The position numbers and the translations under genes are program-made. DNA of 64,000 bases from positions 1-64,000 of the forward strand of contig MBPM02000205.1 in NCBI GenBank assembly GCA_001695595.3. The letters are read 5' to 3'. The notes under the pieces were generated by a model that worked only from the letters and a program-made list of their open reading frames with translations, was not told where the DNA came from and did no database searches. Source of the stretch: Plasmopara viticola (lineage: Eukaryota > Oomycota > Peronosporomycetes > Peronosporales > Peronosporaceae). This document shows, piece after piece, positions 21,400 through 31,400 of this stretch (positions are counted from its first letter, which is position 1; each line of letters opens with the position of its first letter).

Positions 21400-23359
21400 A
21401 AAAGTATCATTTGTAATCACGAAACACCGTATCATTCCCATAATCGATGTACTGCGCCAGCTGTACTTCCATGATCCGTCGCGAAATGGTTCGGTATCGG
21501 CACTTCAAACGCTTGCCACTATCAACCATATTTTCGATTCGGCGTCTATCCCTTCATTTTTCGACAATACACTAAAGACACGATTTGGGACACTCCACTC
21601 GTTTCATCGCATCTGCAGCATCTACTTTACCACTCAAACGTCGATGCTTTTTTGATTTTGTCATCATCTCCAAACTCAGTATCGCATGCATATCGGGAGC
21701 CACTTCACCAAGTTGTTGGTTTGCTTTATCTTGGGGTCATTCTTATACTTCATGAGAGGGAACGCTTGTGGCTTGAATCCTGTCAAATTAACACGCGCGA
21801 GGAAGTGAAATATGTCACGACCTGCATCGAGATTGGCTAGAGTATCAAAATAGTGATAAAAATATCCTTCATCACCGACACGGCTTTCACTGGCAGCGAG
21901 ACACTTATATCGACGATTATTGGCTTCGATGATTGATCCAAAGTCAATGTTTATGTGCGTAGTCAACTACTTTAATAGCTTTGAGACCCTTGCGTTCATC
22001 TGCGTGCGATCGTCGGTAATGTAACGTTGATTGCTTATAAAGCGATTGTTTGAGTCAAAAGCATCGTCTAGTACAATTAAAGGTTTACTCTGTCGAATAT
22101 TGTTAGACATAGCAGTGATTAGCTCTATTGACGGATACACTAGACTACCCCAAGGGCCTATTACAAACGATGAAAGATATCAAAAGCAGAATTCTTACCA
22201 GACTCCTGCGTTTCTTTAATGAGGAACCATCTTTGTCTTCACATGCGGCTTCTGAATCAGGTCAGCGAAGTACTCCACAAAAAACTGATACATATCACCA
22301 CTACTATCAGATGGCACATATTTGATTTGATCAAGCCACACATCAACATGCTCTTGATAAGTTACATACTCAGGATCATACACATGAGCACGAGGATCGT
22401 TCTTATGAGCGTCAATTGGATCATATGGATAAACATCAGCATATTTGTGGTTCACCAAATGTGTCACACCGTCGGGAATGACACTGGGCAACTACTGGCT
22501 TGAAATTCGGACGAACTGAACTCAATCCAGAGATAGTTTTGTATTGTTCTTTCCAAACCACATTGACAAGCCGTTGTCATCCATTCGCACAAGGGTTTGT
22601 TGGATCAACAGCACGAGCTTGGATACATCAATAGTGACATTGCGCAGCGATAATAAATCATACAGATCAAATCTAGTGCACTCGCATATTAGATCTTTGC
22701 CCAGAAGCATCATGTCATTACCAATCTTCTTTAAAACGATCTTCTTAATTTCATCTTCACCAGTGAATTCTTCGGTGAATTCATCAGTCGTAGTCTTGGC
22801 TTTTGGCTTGGTCGGATTACCGATCTCAATTTGGTGATGGAGTAGCATCTTTCATAGACACTTTCTCATCTTCACCATACTGTTCTGCTTGCCTCACGCG
22901 CTTAAATCCTTCCCGCGAGGACTCGCTTAAGCTTTCATTATGGTGTTTGTCCCGAACGATGCTGTCATCGTCACCGCAAGAGCCGTCCGATTCATACATC
23001 CATTAGTCATCACGAATCTCATTAAATTTCTCGACTGCTCGAAGTGGCTCAGAGCCACATAGTGGCGAAGCCAACTGGAATAAGTCCATCTTAATTTTCG
23101 TTATCATATTCGTCATCGGAATCATATATTTTTTAGATCTAAATTTTATATCTCCCCATATACTGCGCTCTCCGTGACCGCCGTTGCGGCAACTGACTCA
23201 TCCAATTCTGGAGCTTTGCTTACTTCGATATTTAAGCTCGATCATCGATGGCGCTGGTGGATCAACAACCTCAGCGACGACACGGATAATGATTTGTAGA
23301 GACAATTCTTCAATTGAATTACTCCCCGCGACAACAATTTTGCTGGAGCGTGACATCAT
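21400..23359 (-). pseudogene. D5-like SF3 helicase (primase-helicase) of the PLV
   Basis: Coding runs from a double ATG at 23359 (MMSRSSKIVVAG) with frame changes. An acidic N-part leads to the D5-type segment VDVWLDQIKYV and EYFADLIQKPHVKTKM near 22230, a hallmark of viral D5 helicases. Walker A is read near 22190 as ESGKNSAFDIF (GKN type), Walker B near 22080 as LIVLDDA, and the C-motif region near 21920 (IIEANNRRY). After a GDEGYFYHYFD segment comes the lid-like FLARVNLTGFKP. Weaker coding continues to about 21400. Expected role: replicative unwinding of viral DNA. No primase motif was recognised in the N-part. At least four breaks inactivate it. Confidence 0.68.
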
Positions 23360-23814
23360 AAAAAAATAATGATCTTGAGCGAAGAATATATAGAATATAA
23401 AAAACATAACCATAGTCATATAAATTGTGTGTTTCCATTAAGATCAACGGAAAGCAGGGTAAGTTTGCTCGCAACAAAGAACGATGTGGATATTATCCAA
23501 TTATTATTGATCAGGAAGCCGAAAACCGAAATCAGAAGTCAAACTTACGACATAGCTTGCCCTAAATTAGTAAGATCCCAACATTAGTGACAGATCTCCA
23601 GTCAAGGTGTATTTCGTGGGAATATCAAGTCTTGCGCAGTTGCGCGCTAGGTATCAGTAAGATTATGAGTTTTATGATGTCACACTCTGGAGCGTTTCAG
23701 CGGAGAAATTGGTGATAAGAATGACGTCAATGGCATTATCGACTTGAGGAGGGTATCGAATTTACTACCTATTTTCTTGAACTTTCTGGTGAGAGGAGCG
23801 AGGTAAAGCTGGAG

Positions 23815-24860
23815 TGCGCGGTATATGGCGAAGGAACTGTGTTTCTCGTAAACATCGCACGTGATGCGAATGTGAGCGCGCTGCAGAAGGCTATATTCGG
23901 CGATCAACGGTACCACGAGCGCTTTTCGTTTTCGCAAAGCGCACTAACGCTGTACTTGGCGAAGAAGGACGGCGCTTGGCTGAAGGATGACAACAGTGTG
24001 GAGACCTTCACACAAGCTGGCAAAAGCGCTAAATATGGAAAAATGCGACCGTTGTGGAAGCTCGATGACGATGAGTATTTCAAAAAAGAATCTAAGCTCG
24101 AAGAAGAAAAGCTTTACGTCTTGGTGGAACTCCCAAAGCGCTGATATGCTGATCCTCAGTTTCTTGAGATCCAGAAATTACTCTGGCGCCATGTACTGGT
24201 GGATGCTCCAACTTCGACGTCCACGCATAGCAATCATTTCAAAGCAAATTTGTGCGCAACGTACGATTGCAACATGGGGAGTGGCATGTTGCGCTGCATG
24301 CTGCTGGACACAGCTCTCCCGTCGGTGTTGGTCATCGCGTCTCATTTGTTTCGCCAAAAGAGTGGATTCATTTCTGAGAAATTGATAGGAATCTCGGATA
24401 TCGACGATGTGAGAAACGGTTCGCTGCTATTCAAGCCTCTGAAGCATGCATTCGACCATTTCCAGATCAGCTTTATCTGTGACCAGAGTAGCAACGACTT
24501 TCGTTTGGAGATTTTCGATCACTCCGTGCAATCACAGCGATTGTTTGAAAATTTAGACAACTAGCAGCGTACGAGATTCAAGGCCAAGCGTTGCCGAAAA
24601 ACTGGAGATCGCGAGGTCCTAGACTTGCACCCGGCACTGTCTATGACATCCAGACAACTTTTGGTGATCTTGAAGGGCAGGCACTTCGCTTCAAATCTGT
24701 TGAGCGTCCGTACAAGCGTTGTTGAACTTGCAGGCCCGATTAGCCGGAAAGCAAGCAATCGAGAAACACTGGACGGGGCTAGACGAAGACAGCTTCCAAG
24801 ACTATTGGGCCGAAGGCATGTCGTTGGCGGAGAAGATAAAGTTTTTCTATGCGCAATGCA
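23815..24860 (+). pseudogene. CRN-HNH gene, copy 2, more degraded
   Basis: Homologous to the copy at 10.1-11.1 kb. The two start ATGs are lost (one is now AAG). The LFLAK-type part (LTLYLAKKDGAWL, KMRPLWKL, LYVLVELP) ends at the same TGA (24142-24144) as in copy 1. Beyond it the HNH part is in the same frame as the N-domain because of an 8-bp net length difference near 24235. His of SHLF, Asn of RNG and His of KHAFD are all still present. A Lys codon has become TAG at 24562 and the tail is frameshifted. A shared TGA with different downstream frames suggests the gene was already broken, or used unusual decoding, before the two copies diverged. Confidence 0.8.
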
Positions 24861-24917
24861 TGCCGTGCTATATGTAATTATTTGCATGACATTTGCTGCA
24901 CTTCTGCCCGTACCCTA

Positions 24918-24953
24918 GCGGACGGAGTGTATCCTTAGTGCCACATCGTCCGC
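24918..24953. repeat. Hairpin downstream of CRN copy 2
   Basis: GCGGACG at 24918-24924 pairs with CGTCCGC at 24947-24953 and is followed by a run of nine to ten T. It matches the hairpin at 9969-10003. Confidence 0.7.
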
Positions 24954-25361
24954 TTTTTTTTTGCACAAAGAGCATCTGGAATATCCCTAGACCCCGGTGG
25001 GTGTCTGTACCAAATAGTAAATCATTGTTGATCAAGTACTATTTAGCTCTTGTTCGTAACTTGCGCATCTTCCATAAGACTCATCTGCTTGAGAATGAAT
25101 GCAGACAGGCTGTTTGCATTCAAGCGTTTGTCTACGAATGGGAACACTGGACGTGCGTCTAGCCAATACACTCCTTAGATACGACAATTTAAATAAATCA
25201 GCCAGATTATAAGCAGTATACCGCTTGAATCTATATGCAAAAGACAAGCCTAGCCGCATCGAGCAAATGTAACAAACCCACAATCTTCTACCACTCTCAT
25301 GCGTACATACCTAATCCACTATCAGTTGCAAGGGTAGAGTGGCCACACAATGTCAAATATC

Positions 25362-25377
25362 ACTCAAGATCTTGAGT
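25362..25377. promoter_or_regulatory. 16-bp perfect palindrome upstream of the RxLR-like gene
   Basis: ACTCAAGATCTTGAGT is fully self-complementary and ends 71 bp before the ATG at 25449. It could be a dimer-binding site; chance is not excluded. Confidence 0.4.
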
Positions 25378-25448
25378 AGAAGATCACATTTGCTGAAATT
25401 CTCGACACAGCACATAGCTCCTGCACATAACTTCTCGTCCAGCCTGCA

Positions 25449-25841
25449 ATGCATCTTCGTCTCCTGATATCAACTGTAATTACAGCAACACTAATAGTGA
25501 GCAACAATGCGCTGACGAGCCCAAGTGACAAAATAAAGACCAGAGCTCTTAGGGGGGCCTCGACCGTTGGTATTGCCGCTGAAAATTTGCTCGCAGCTCA
25601 TTTTTCGCCGACTTTGAAGCATAAAGAAAGCAGAGGTGACTACAACAACATACAAACCGAACATCATAGAAAACGTCGTTTATATGACGCTCCTCACCAT
25701 CCGGAATTTTACGATATAGCAGTCCACCAAGTGCCTTCGGACAAGTCTTATGGAGGCGGCCCTGCGATAGCAATTTTTGCAGGGGTGGCAGCCACTTTTA
25801 TTTTAATTGACTATCTGATAAGGCACTTTACCGAAAATTAA
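25449..25841 (+). CDS. Secreted RxLR-like effector candidate with C-terminal membrane segment
   Basis: 130 residues, intronless, ATG start. A signal peptide covers about residues 1-22 (LRLLISTVITATLIVS core). The RxLR motif is RALR at residues 32-35, the usual distance after the signal. There is no clean EER. A polybasic RKRR lies at 74-77, and residues 105-124 form one hydrophobic segment just before the charged end (RHFTEN), so the mature protein would be tail-anchored. RxLR proteins of oomycetes are delivered to plant cells to alter immunity; the exact target cannot be read. The gene at 63.48 kb has the same layout and is a likely paralogue. It lies just outside the right CRN arm. The reading frame is intact, with no sign of decay. 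Confidence 0.78.
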   Translation: MHLRLLISTVITATLIVSNNALTSPSDKIKTRALRGASTVGIAAENLLAAHFSPTLKHKESRGDYNNIQTEHHRKRRLYDAPHHPEFYDIAVHQVPSDKSYGGGPAIAIFAGVAATFILIDYLIRHFTEN

Positions 25842-26770
25842 GCAACAACAAAAAGCCTACGGGACATTGCCGAAGGTGGAGGTTGGCTAACGTGCTTCAT
25901 TACTTTCTCACAACTCGGATCGCTGCTGGCACTATCAATACGAGTCACCAAAAGGTGGTAAGAGTTGGTGATCAAAGCTCGTTTATTGCGTCTTTCAATT
26001 GTGATGCATTGATCACACTCGTTTCTCGCAACCGCTAAAGCGCAAGACTTTCGCACTAATTGTGTCTCTTCCACGGAAGCTGCTTGAGCTTTTCGACTAT
26101 CGTTAAAGCAATTGTATAATTTAGCGGAACTTCTCGTGTGTAGTGTTTATTTCTACAATATTCTGAGCGCTTAGAACCAGCAACGGTGTAGCATTTACGA
26201 GCTTGTTAGCTATTTGCTCTTCACGCGGTCCTTCTTCTGCTTTTGCCTGTTCTATGGACAATCTTTTTTTATGACTTTGATACAATGGTCCGGGTTTGTG
26301 ATGGAATCACACACCATCAGGCATAGAGTAGGCGTGCAGCATATAATTTCCCGGTGAACAAATGCTCGCTTATTCCGGCCTTGTGAGATTGTGCAATAGA
26401 AAATTGATGTACTTGATAGTGCAATGTTGTCGTTTTAGTCCTACCTGTAACAAACATCGAAGCTAATTTCAGCAAGGTAGGCAGGAATTTATCCTTTTTG
26501 GTCCTTGATATGCACCATACCGATGTGGTGTCTGTAGAGATTATAAGGCTCTTCTTTGTGGGAAACTGGCCGTTACGTGAAGTCGAGCAGCCGGCTTTCC
26601 ATGTGCACCGGAATGGACATACGCCTTGCCTTGATTAAAGAGTTGAAGTTAGTGCATATACTAATTTGTAGTTAGATTAAAAATAGGGTTTATGGCGTTT
26701 AAAATAAAATCAGTCTTTAACTAGAGTGGAGATAGTAATCGGTCATCTACCTTAATTTTTGTATATTTTA
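25842..26770. other. No gene recognised
   Basis: AT-rich spacer after the RxLR-like gene. Short frames on both strands lack motifs. Confidence 0.5.
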
Positions 26771-28200
26771 TGCGAGGTGTGTGTAATTTCGTCACATCTC
26801 ATCACACTTGTAGTAAACTCTACACCAACACGAGTAGATTGACTGCTTAAAGTCCTCGGAAAGGATCTAAGGCGGATACCTTCCGGGAGGATGGCAGCCC
26901 TCCCTACATCTAAGCAGCTAAAATGCGCCATGGCGTTCGAGCTCTACAAGCAAACTGTGCTTTGAAGCTCAGGCATCACAAATTCAGGAAGCTTTGGCGG
27001 TAAGTGTAAACCAGTCAGGTTTGAAGCTTCCACCTTTAGGAAAGAGAAAACCAGAACAATCTCTTCTGAATGAAGGGGGTAGAGATGACAGCTTAGGTGG
27101 CCTTGATCACGGACCGAATCAAAAGCTAGACATTTAGTCGTCCTACAAACAGAAAAAAACAATTGTCAACAACGTTTCTTCCTGTTTTTTTTTCCTTAGC
27201 GCTCACGCTTACTAGCCTGTATGTCAGGGTGAGCGCTGGCGAAACTCAAAATGAGCATAGCATGAATACGCTCATGATCTGAGAAGGTTGCCGGCTGCTA
27301 TTACTGGGGCATCACTCCCCGAACAAATCAAGGTTACATTTTTTACTAATAGTCTGAGGGTCGATTCATCTCGTACTGAATATTTCTAAAGAGCACACCC
27401 GGTATGGAAAAGACAAGCAAAATCGCCTTTTAAACGATTTAGCCACAGAGAGAAACGCTCCTTTGGAATGCCGGAAATGAACAGCTTTTCGTCTTAGAAA
27501 AATGCTTTTGTGAGCCCTCCAGTCCTATCGAAAAGCAAGATCCAATGGCTGCCGTAAATGAGAGCATATAAGTTGTGTCTATTATACGTACTCAAATCTC
27601 CACGAAGGTATATGTGACGATATGCAGCAGCCCCAATTGCCAAAGGCACTACATATTGCGTTTCAAATGCGGGACGAAGTACGTCTCCAAGACACAGTAG
27701 GCAGCATACTTTCACAGATGGGGTAATAAAGTACCATCGACCGCAGATAATAAAGCTTTGCTAGAAAAAATTGGATTTGTAATTCTGGGTATTTAATATG
27801 ATGTGGTGGCTAACAAAATGCCTTGTTCACACAAATTATGTCACGGGAGGTGCGCTTCGATTGAAGACATTTTTAGAAATGTCAGATAGTTGTACATTAA
27901 AAAGTCGAAGCCATCAAATAAATAGAAAAGATACGGGATCGACTTCGTGCCAACTACAAGTTTTATGTCACGAGGCAATTGCTACTGCTACAAGAGCACT
28001 GTGAGATCATTAATATTTGTTTCGCTAGAAGGCAAGAAAGCATACTACGGGAGTCATAACCTCCGCACTCACCACCGAAAATCTGCTATTGAATAGCAAA
28101 CGAAATAATAAACCTTCTCACAGTCTGGACAGTACTACACATAACATCTACTTCAAGGAAGAGTATGCTCGGGACCAACCTCTATAGTGCACCGGATATA
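26770..28200. repeat. Decayed interspersed repeat, family shared with 44.26-45.5 kb
   Basis: Several blocks align by eye with the 44.3-45.1 kb region in the same order. They include a GTCACAC-type start near 26.79 kb, CCTACATCTAAGCAGC near 26.9 kb, CATGAATACGCTCATGATCTGAGAA near 27.27 kb, and an ATCAAGGTTAC block near 27.33 kb. Identity is roughly 65-70 per cent in these blocks. Coding potential is lost. It is probably an LTR retroelement remnant, but the type is not proven. A hairpin (AGCGCTCAC/GTGAGCGCT, 27198-27237) lies inside. Confidence 0.4.
27198..27237. repeat. Hairpin with 9-bp arms
   Basis: AGCGCTCAC at 27198-27206 and GTGAGCGCT at 27229-27237 form a perfect 9-bp stem with a 22-base loop. 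No gene depends on it as far as I can see. Confidence 0.6.
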
Positions 28201-28389
28201 GTTGATATTGACAATCAAGTTTGTCTTAAAAAGGAGTGTTTCCCCCTCGCAGCGGTCAGTAGGCTTAGTAGTATGCTATGGTGAAAGCGCAAATGTGAGA
28301 AAACTATAAGTGCTGAGCAAGAGAGTCCTGTACTGGGTACGCGTATTCATACTTCACCTATGCCCGTGATTTTTGAGTGGCCATAGTTA

Positions 28390-28605
28390 CGCGGGTGCAG
28401 TCGGTGGGTTGGGTGTGGTGGGACAGTAAAAGAAAGACATGGTGATGGGCAGGTACGACGTATGCAAAAACAATCCCAGTTGTGTATTATTATAGCCACC
28501 ACAGGGTACAGTCGTTGGGTCGGTGTGTAAGGTAGTGCGGTCATAAGCGGGTACGGCGTACGCAGAAACAATCACAGTAGTATATTACCAAGGTCATCAC
28601 AATGC
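28390..28605. repeat. Diverged tandem duplication, unit about 105-110 bp
   Basis: Two successive blocks share GGTGCAGTCGGTGGGT versus GGTACAGTCGTTGGGT, then GGTACGACGTATGCA versus GGTACGGCGTACGCA, then AACAATCCCAG versus AACAATCACAG and a TATTA-type end. Identity is about 75 per cent in the aligned blocks. It sits directly before the deleted LINE. Confidence 0.6.
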
Positions 28606-28641
28606 CTCGAATAAAAATGGCCGTATGTACCAATATAACAT

Positions 28642-29790
28642 GTAATGTAATGTATTACGTTATCGCGTTGCCAAGGTATGCACGTGCTAGGCTCAGTCTG
28701 GCTAGTCCACGGCATAGAGTGGTGTCCGCATACGTCGAGTCTTGTTCGGCGGGCAGTGCATCCAGCACCGAGGTCAAATGGGTCTTCCATTTCTTTCGGT
28801 CTTGTGCAAGGGTACGTACCACTTCGAGGTCTTGTGCTGTCCGGAGTCGAAAGCCGGAGCCACGGGAAACAAGATTGTGGTCGAGTGTCGAGGGGAGCGT
28901 GGTGCGGGAACGTCCGCGCCATTTTGCTGCGGTGGAGAAGAAGAAGGCACGCATCTGGAGGTCAGCTGGAATGTCGGGATAGCGGCGAAGTACATGGCCA
29001 AACAGGCGCCAGCGAGCTTGTGTCAGTCGTAGTCTCAGCGGCCGCTCATCACAGAGGTCGTAGAGTCTTGCATTCGAAATGGGTCGGGGGTAGCGATAGC
29101 CAAGAGCGTAGCGAAGCTGGCGGCGATGGAAACTCTCGAGGCCGTGGAGCTCTGACTTGGTAAGAGCCCAGTTGTACAGCAGAATCGGTAGAACGTAGGT
29201 GTTGTACAATCGAATGCGTGTCTTGGGTGAGATGAACGTGGGGCGGAGCCAGACGGACCAGAGGCGGTGGAGCGCGAGGGTGGCCAGGGACTTGCGTCGG
29301 GATAGATCTTTAATATCGCCGAGGAGTGTTCCGAGCTTCTTAGTGTGGTGCCAGGTTTCTTCTCGGGATCGGGCGTGTCGAGTGGCGCCCGACGGGTTGC
29401 AGTGGCGGCGGATTTCGGTGACTTCGGTCTTGGCTTCGTTTTTTTTTTTTTTTCAGGGTTAGAAGGAAGTCATCAATGCGGTGCTCACCTCTATCGTAGA
29501 TCTTGGTTTCGCGGAGGCCAAGGATATCGACGCGGTAGCGCCGGAGATCTTCGGGGAGTGTTACGTGCTTCTTGCGCTTCGAACCTAGAGAATTCACATT
29601 AAAGGAGCCAATCCGGATGCGGTTGGCGCGATTAAGGGCGTGGAAGGGGTTTGGCCTGGTGCTGGAGACCGTCGCGTCGAGGGTGAGACTCGTTAGAGAC
29701 CTGCAGATGCCCGAGAGCACCTGCCCGAAGCGCGCGAGCATTAAGCTCCCGCGCTTGGAAGGAGGGCGTCACCCCAACCTTTTCCGAAAA
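28642..29790 (-). mobile_element. Internally deleted LINE (non-LTR retrotransposon)
   Basis: The element is flanked by a 12-bp target-site duplication, CCAATATAACAT, at 28630-28641 and 29791-29802. Read on the minus strand, the 5' half encodes the start of an AP-type endonuclease (IGSFNVNSLG, then DILGLRETKI, holding the Asn and Glu positions). After a run of 15 A in sense the frame passes to the end of the reverse transcriptase (KKLGTLLGDIKDLSRRK, YNTYVLPILLYN, ALTKSELHGLESFHRR). It ends with the RWRLFGHVLRR C-terminal region and a short ATTAC-type tail. The central endonuclease and the catalytic RT part are missing. It is the nearest visible relative of the 325 bp elements in this window. 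Confidence 0.9.
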
Positions 29791-29802
29791 CCAATATAAC
29801 AT

Positions 29803-29985
29803 ATGTTGTGTTAATTGATTCATAAAATTGTATACCTATTTGCGCTCTGGCGACTGGGTATGTGCAGGTACATCCAGATGTTTGAGAGCGTGGGTGGGTA
29901 TGCTTGGTCACAAATTGAGCGTGGATGGGCACGGGTCACTCTTAACGTAGCACGGATGACCATGGGTTGCAGCGCCTATTTTATT
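29803..29985. other. Short spacer, no gene seen
   Basis: Unremarkable sequence between the LINE target duplication and the gypsy relic. Confidence 0.4.
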
Positions 29986-31400
29986 TGCAGGACCCTGCTA
30001 AGCAAATGCTGAGGAAGTAAACACCAGCTTGGCTTGGTCTTCGTCTCAAACCAAAAAAAATTGAAAAAGAAGTGACTGAGACCACCAAATACTTGCGCAA
30101 GATCAGTGCGGTCTATGCCGATCTTGCAAAGTCATTTTACGGTTTGTTCGAAAGTTCTTCGAGTGAATTTGGGAACACTATAACCAGAATCCTCTGAATA
30201 GCATCAAGGACTATCTTTGACTGACTTAAGTTCTGGTTTTGACGGACGATACAAAACGTCTAGCAATATTTGCAACACCATCGGCTGTGCGTTATTACAG
30301 CTTGATGATGACGGACAAGGCTGAGTCGTATAAATTTTTAATACACAAAGTTTAAAGCTGCTTATAGAAGCGAAATCGCTCTTAACATGAAGTTACTGGC
30401 CACAAAGTACGCCTTGGTAAAGCTTCGAGTACGGTTTCTGGGCTTTAAAATCTTTGTAATCTATTTAGGTCATAAATCTTAGGCGGTTAAAGGGCTTTAA
30501 TTGCAATAACAAGGACAAGATCGGTGTGAATAATATGATCTGTTTCAGATAGAATTTCGACAAACTCGGTGTGCCTGCCGATTAAGCCACATTATATGTT
30601 AAACCACACACGTTGAAAGTGTTGAATGCAATTGTGAGATTTACCGAACGAAAGCCAGTCTAAAGCCTTTAAAGCAATTCTCATTGTAGTCAAAGATGCG
30701 AAAGTCTAGTTGTTAGCACCTCTTCAGCTACCGTAGTTGCATCGCTGTGAGTGAGGAGGTGGTCTGTTCCATTACGGGGTGGGTCCCGTAGATCTAGCGA
30801 AATCGTTGTATCAAATGGCGAAGGGTTGAAGCCTATTGTGCCTCCGAAAGTATCTATATACTTCCGAAAGCACATAAGGCTCCAATTTGCTCGGTCTTCA
30901 CATCATCATATGTTTATATACGTGATAAAATATGTGAGGACCCATCATACTGGCCAGAGGCTATTTAGCTCATAAACCTCTCTTTTGTTGTAAGTTGACA
31001 GTAATTTGGGCGTCGTGTTGTCTTAGCAAAATGGTGCATCTAAAACTAGGTCCAGCCAGTAAAACCGATGATCTAACTTCAAGGCTGTTAATAATATGAT
31101 AACTGAAAAGTATGACCTTCTAATTACTATGATATCAAAAAATACTTGCGTTTCATCGCTGCGCTTCGGAAAACGCTAATTTAATCGTTAGGAATCCGTT
31201 GAATGATGGCTACAGGCCATCCATATACACATAGTTATATGGAAAGACTTAGCTGCCTGCTTGATGACACACTGCGCAGCACGTGCGGTGAAGTGTCAAA
31301 TTTGTGGATCGAATGGCTTTGTATAGGTAACTTTTCTTGTAATAATGCTGCTCTCTCATTTTCGGCTACTATGTACGGCAATTTCTATTTACGGAAATAA
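29985..31400 (+). mobile_element. Ty3/gypsy pol relic A, plus strand (RNase H and integrase parts)
   Basis: Near 30390-30475 the plus strand reads MKLLATKYALVKLR, then VRFLGFKIFVIYLGHKS, the RNase H end of Ty3/gypsy polymerases (usually ...MKYALVKFRVYLLG...FVVYTDHASL). Further on, 31215-31395 reads LDDTLRSTCGEVSNLW and NNAALSFSAT, the C-terminal part of the integrase core (VLEDTLRS...W...NNAVHASTG). Stops occur throughout. The block 30.05-30.40 kb aligns with 47.10-47.35 kb. It is an old dead copy with no LTR recognised. Confidence 0.65.

Larger units (their letters stand above)
12242..23359. mobile_element. Endogenous Polinton-like virus (PLV) relic
   Basis: About 11 kb of broken genes that together make a small dsDNA virus gene set: double-jelly-roll major capsid protein, penton, A32-type packaging ATPase, fibre-like protein, tyrosine recombinase, D5-type SF3 helicase, two GIY-YIG nucleases and a small basic X-like protein. 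Genes lie on both strands, unlike the surrounding host genes. None is intact; each needs stop readthrough or frame changes, so the insertion is old. There is no polymerase B or rve integrase inside, which separates it from the Polinton at 0-4.7 kb. Inverted CRN-bearing segments lie just outside on both sides and may be its terminal repeats, giving a full element of about 15 kb. That last step is inference. Confidence 0.8.
23575..25035 (+). repeat. Right arm of the ~1.4 kb inverted repeat
   Basis: Reverse-oriented counterpart of 9.9-11.35 kb. Shared parts include the upstream TTGCGCAGTTGCGCGCTA block near 23634, the ATGATGTCACACTCTGGAGCG block, the CRN body and the 3' hairpin. Beyond the hairpin, weaker similarity (AGCATC and TAGGG words) continues for about 50 bp. 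The right border is uncertain, and I could not fix a target-site duplication. Confidence 0.75.

Noticed and set aside
23335..23400. Third CRN promoter-like piece (GCTGGAGCGTGACATCAT)
   Set aside because: Only about 18 bp match, and it lies inside the coding start of the viral helicase relic; chance is likely.
28347..28575. Two minus-strand frames over the tandem duplication as repeated-domain proteins
   Set aside because: The apparent protein repeats follow from a DNA-level tandem duplication; no ATG-started conserved product.
28601..29163. Long plus-strand frames opposite the LINE (126 and 161 codons)
   Set aside because: Shadows of the minus-strand reverse transcriptase end in GC-rich sequence.
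28655..29209. 184-codon minus-strand frame as a host gene
   Set aside because: It is the C-terminal part of a LINE reverse transcriptase within an element with target-site duplications.
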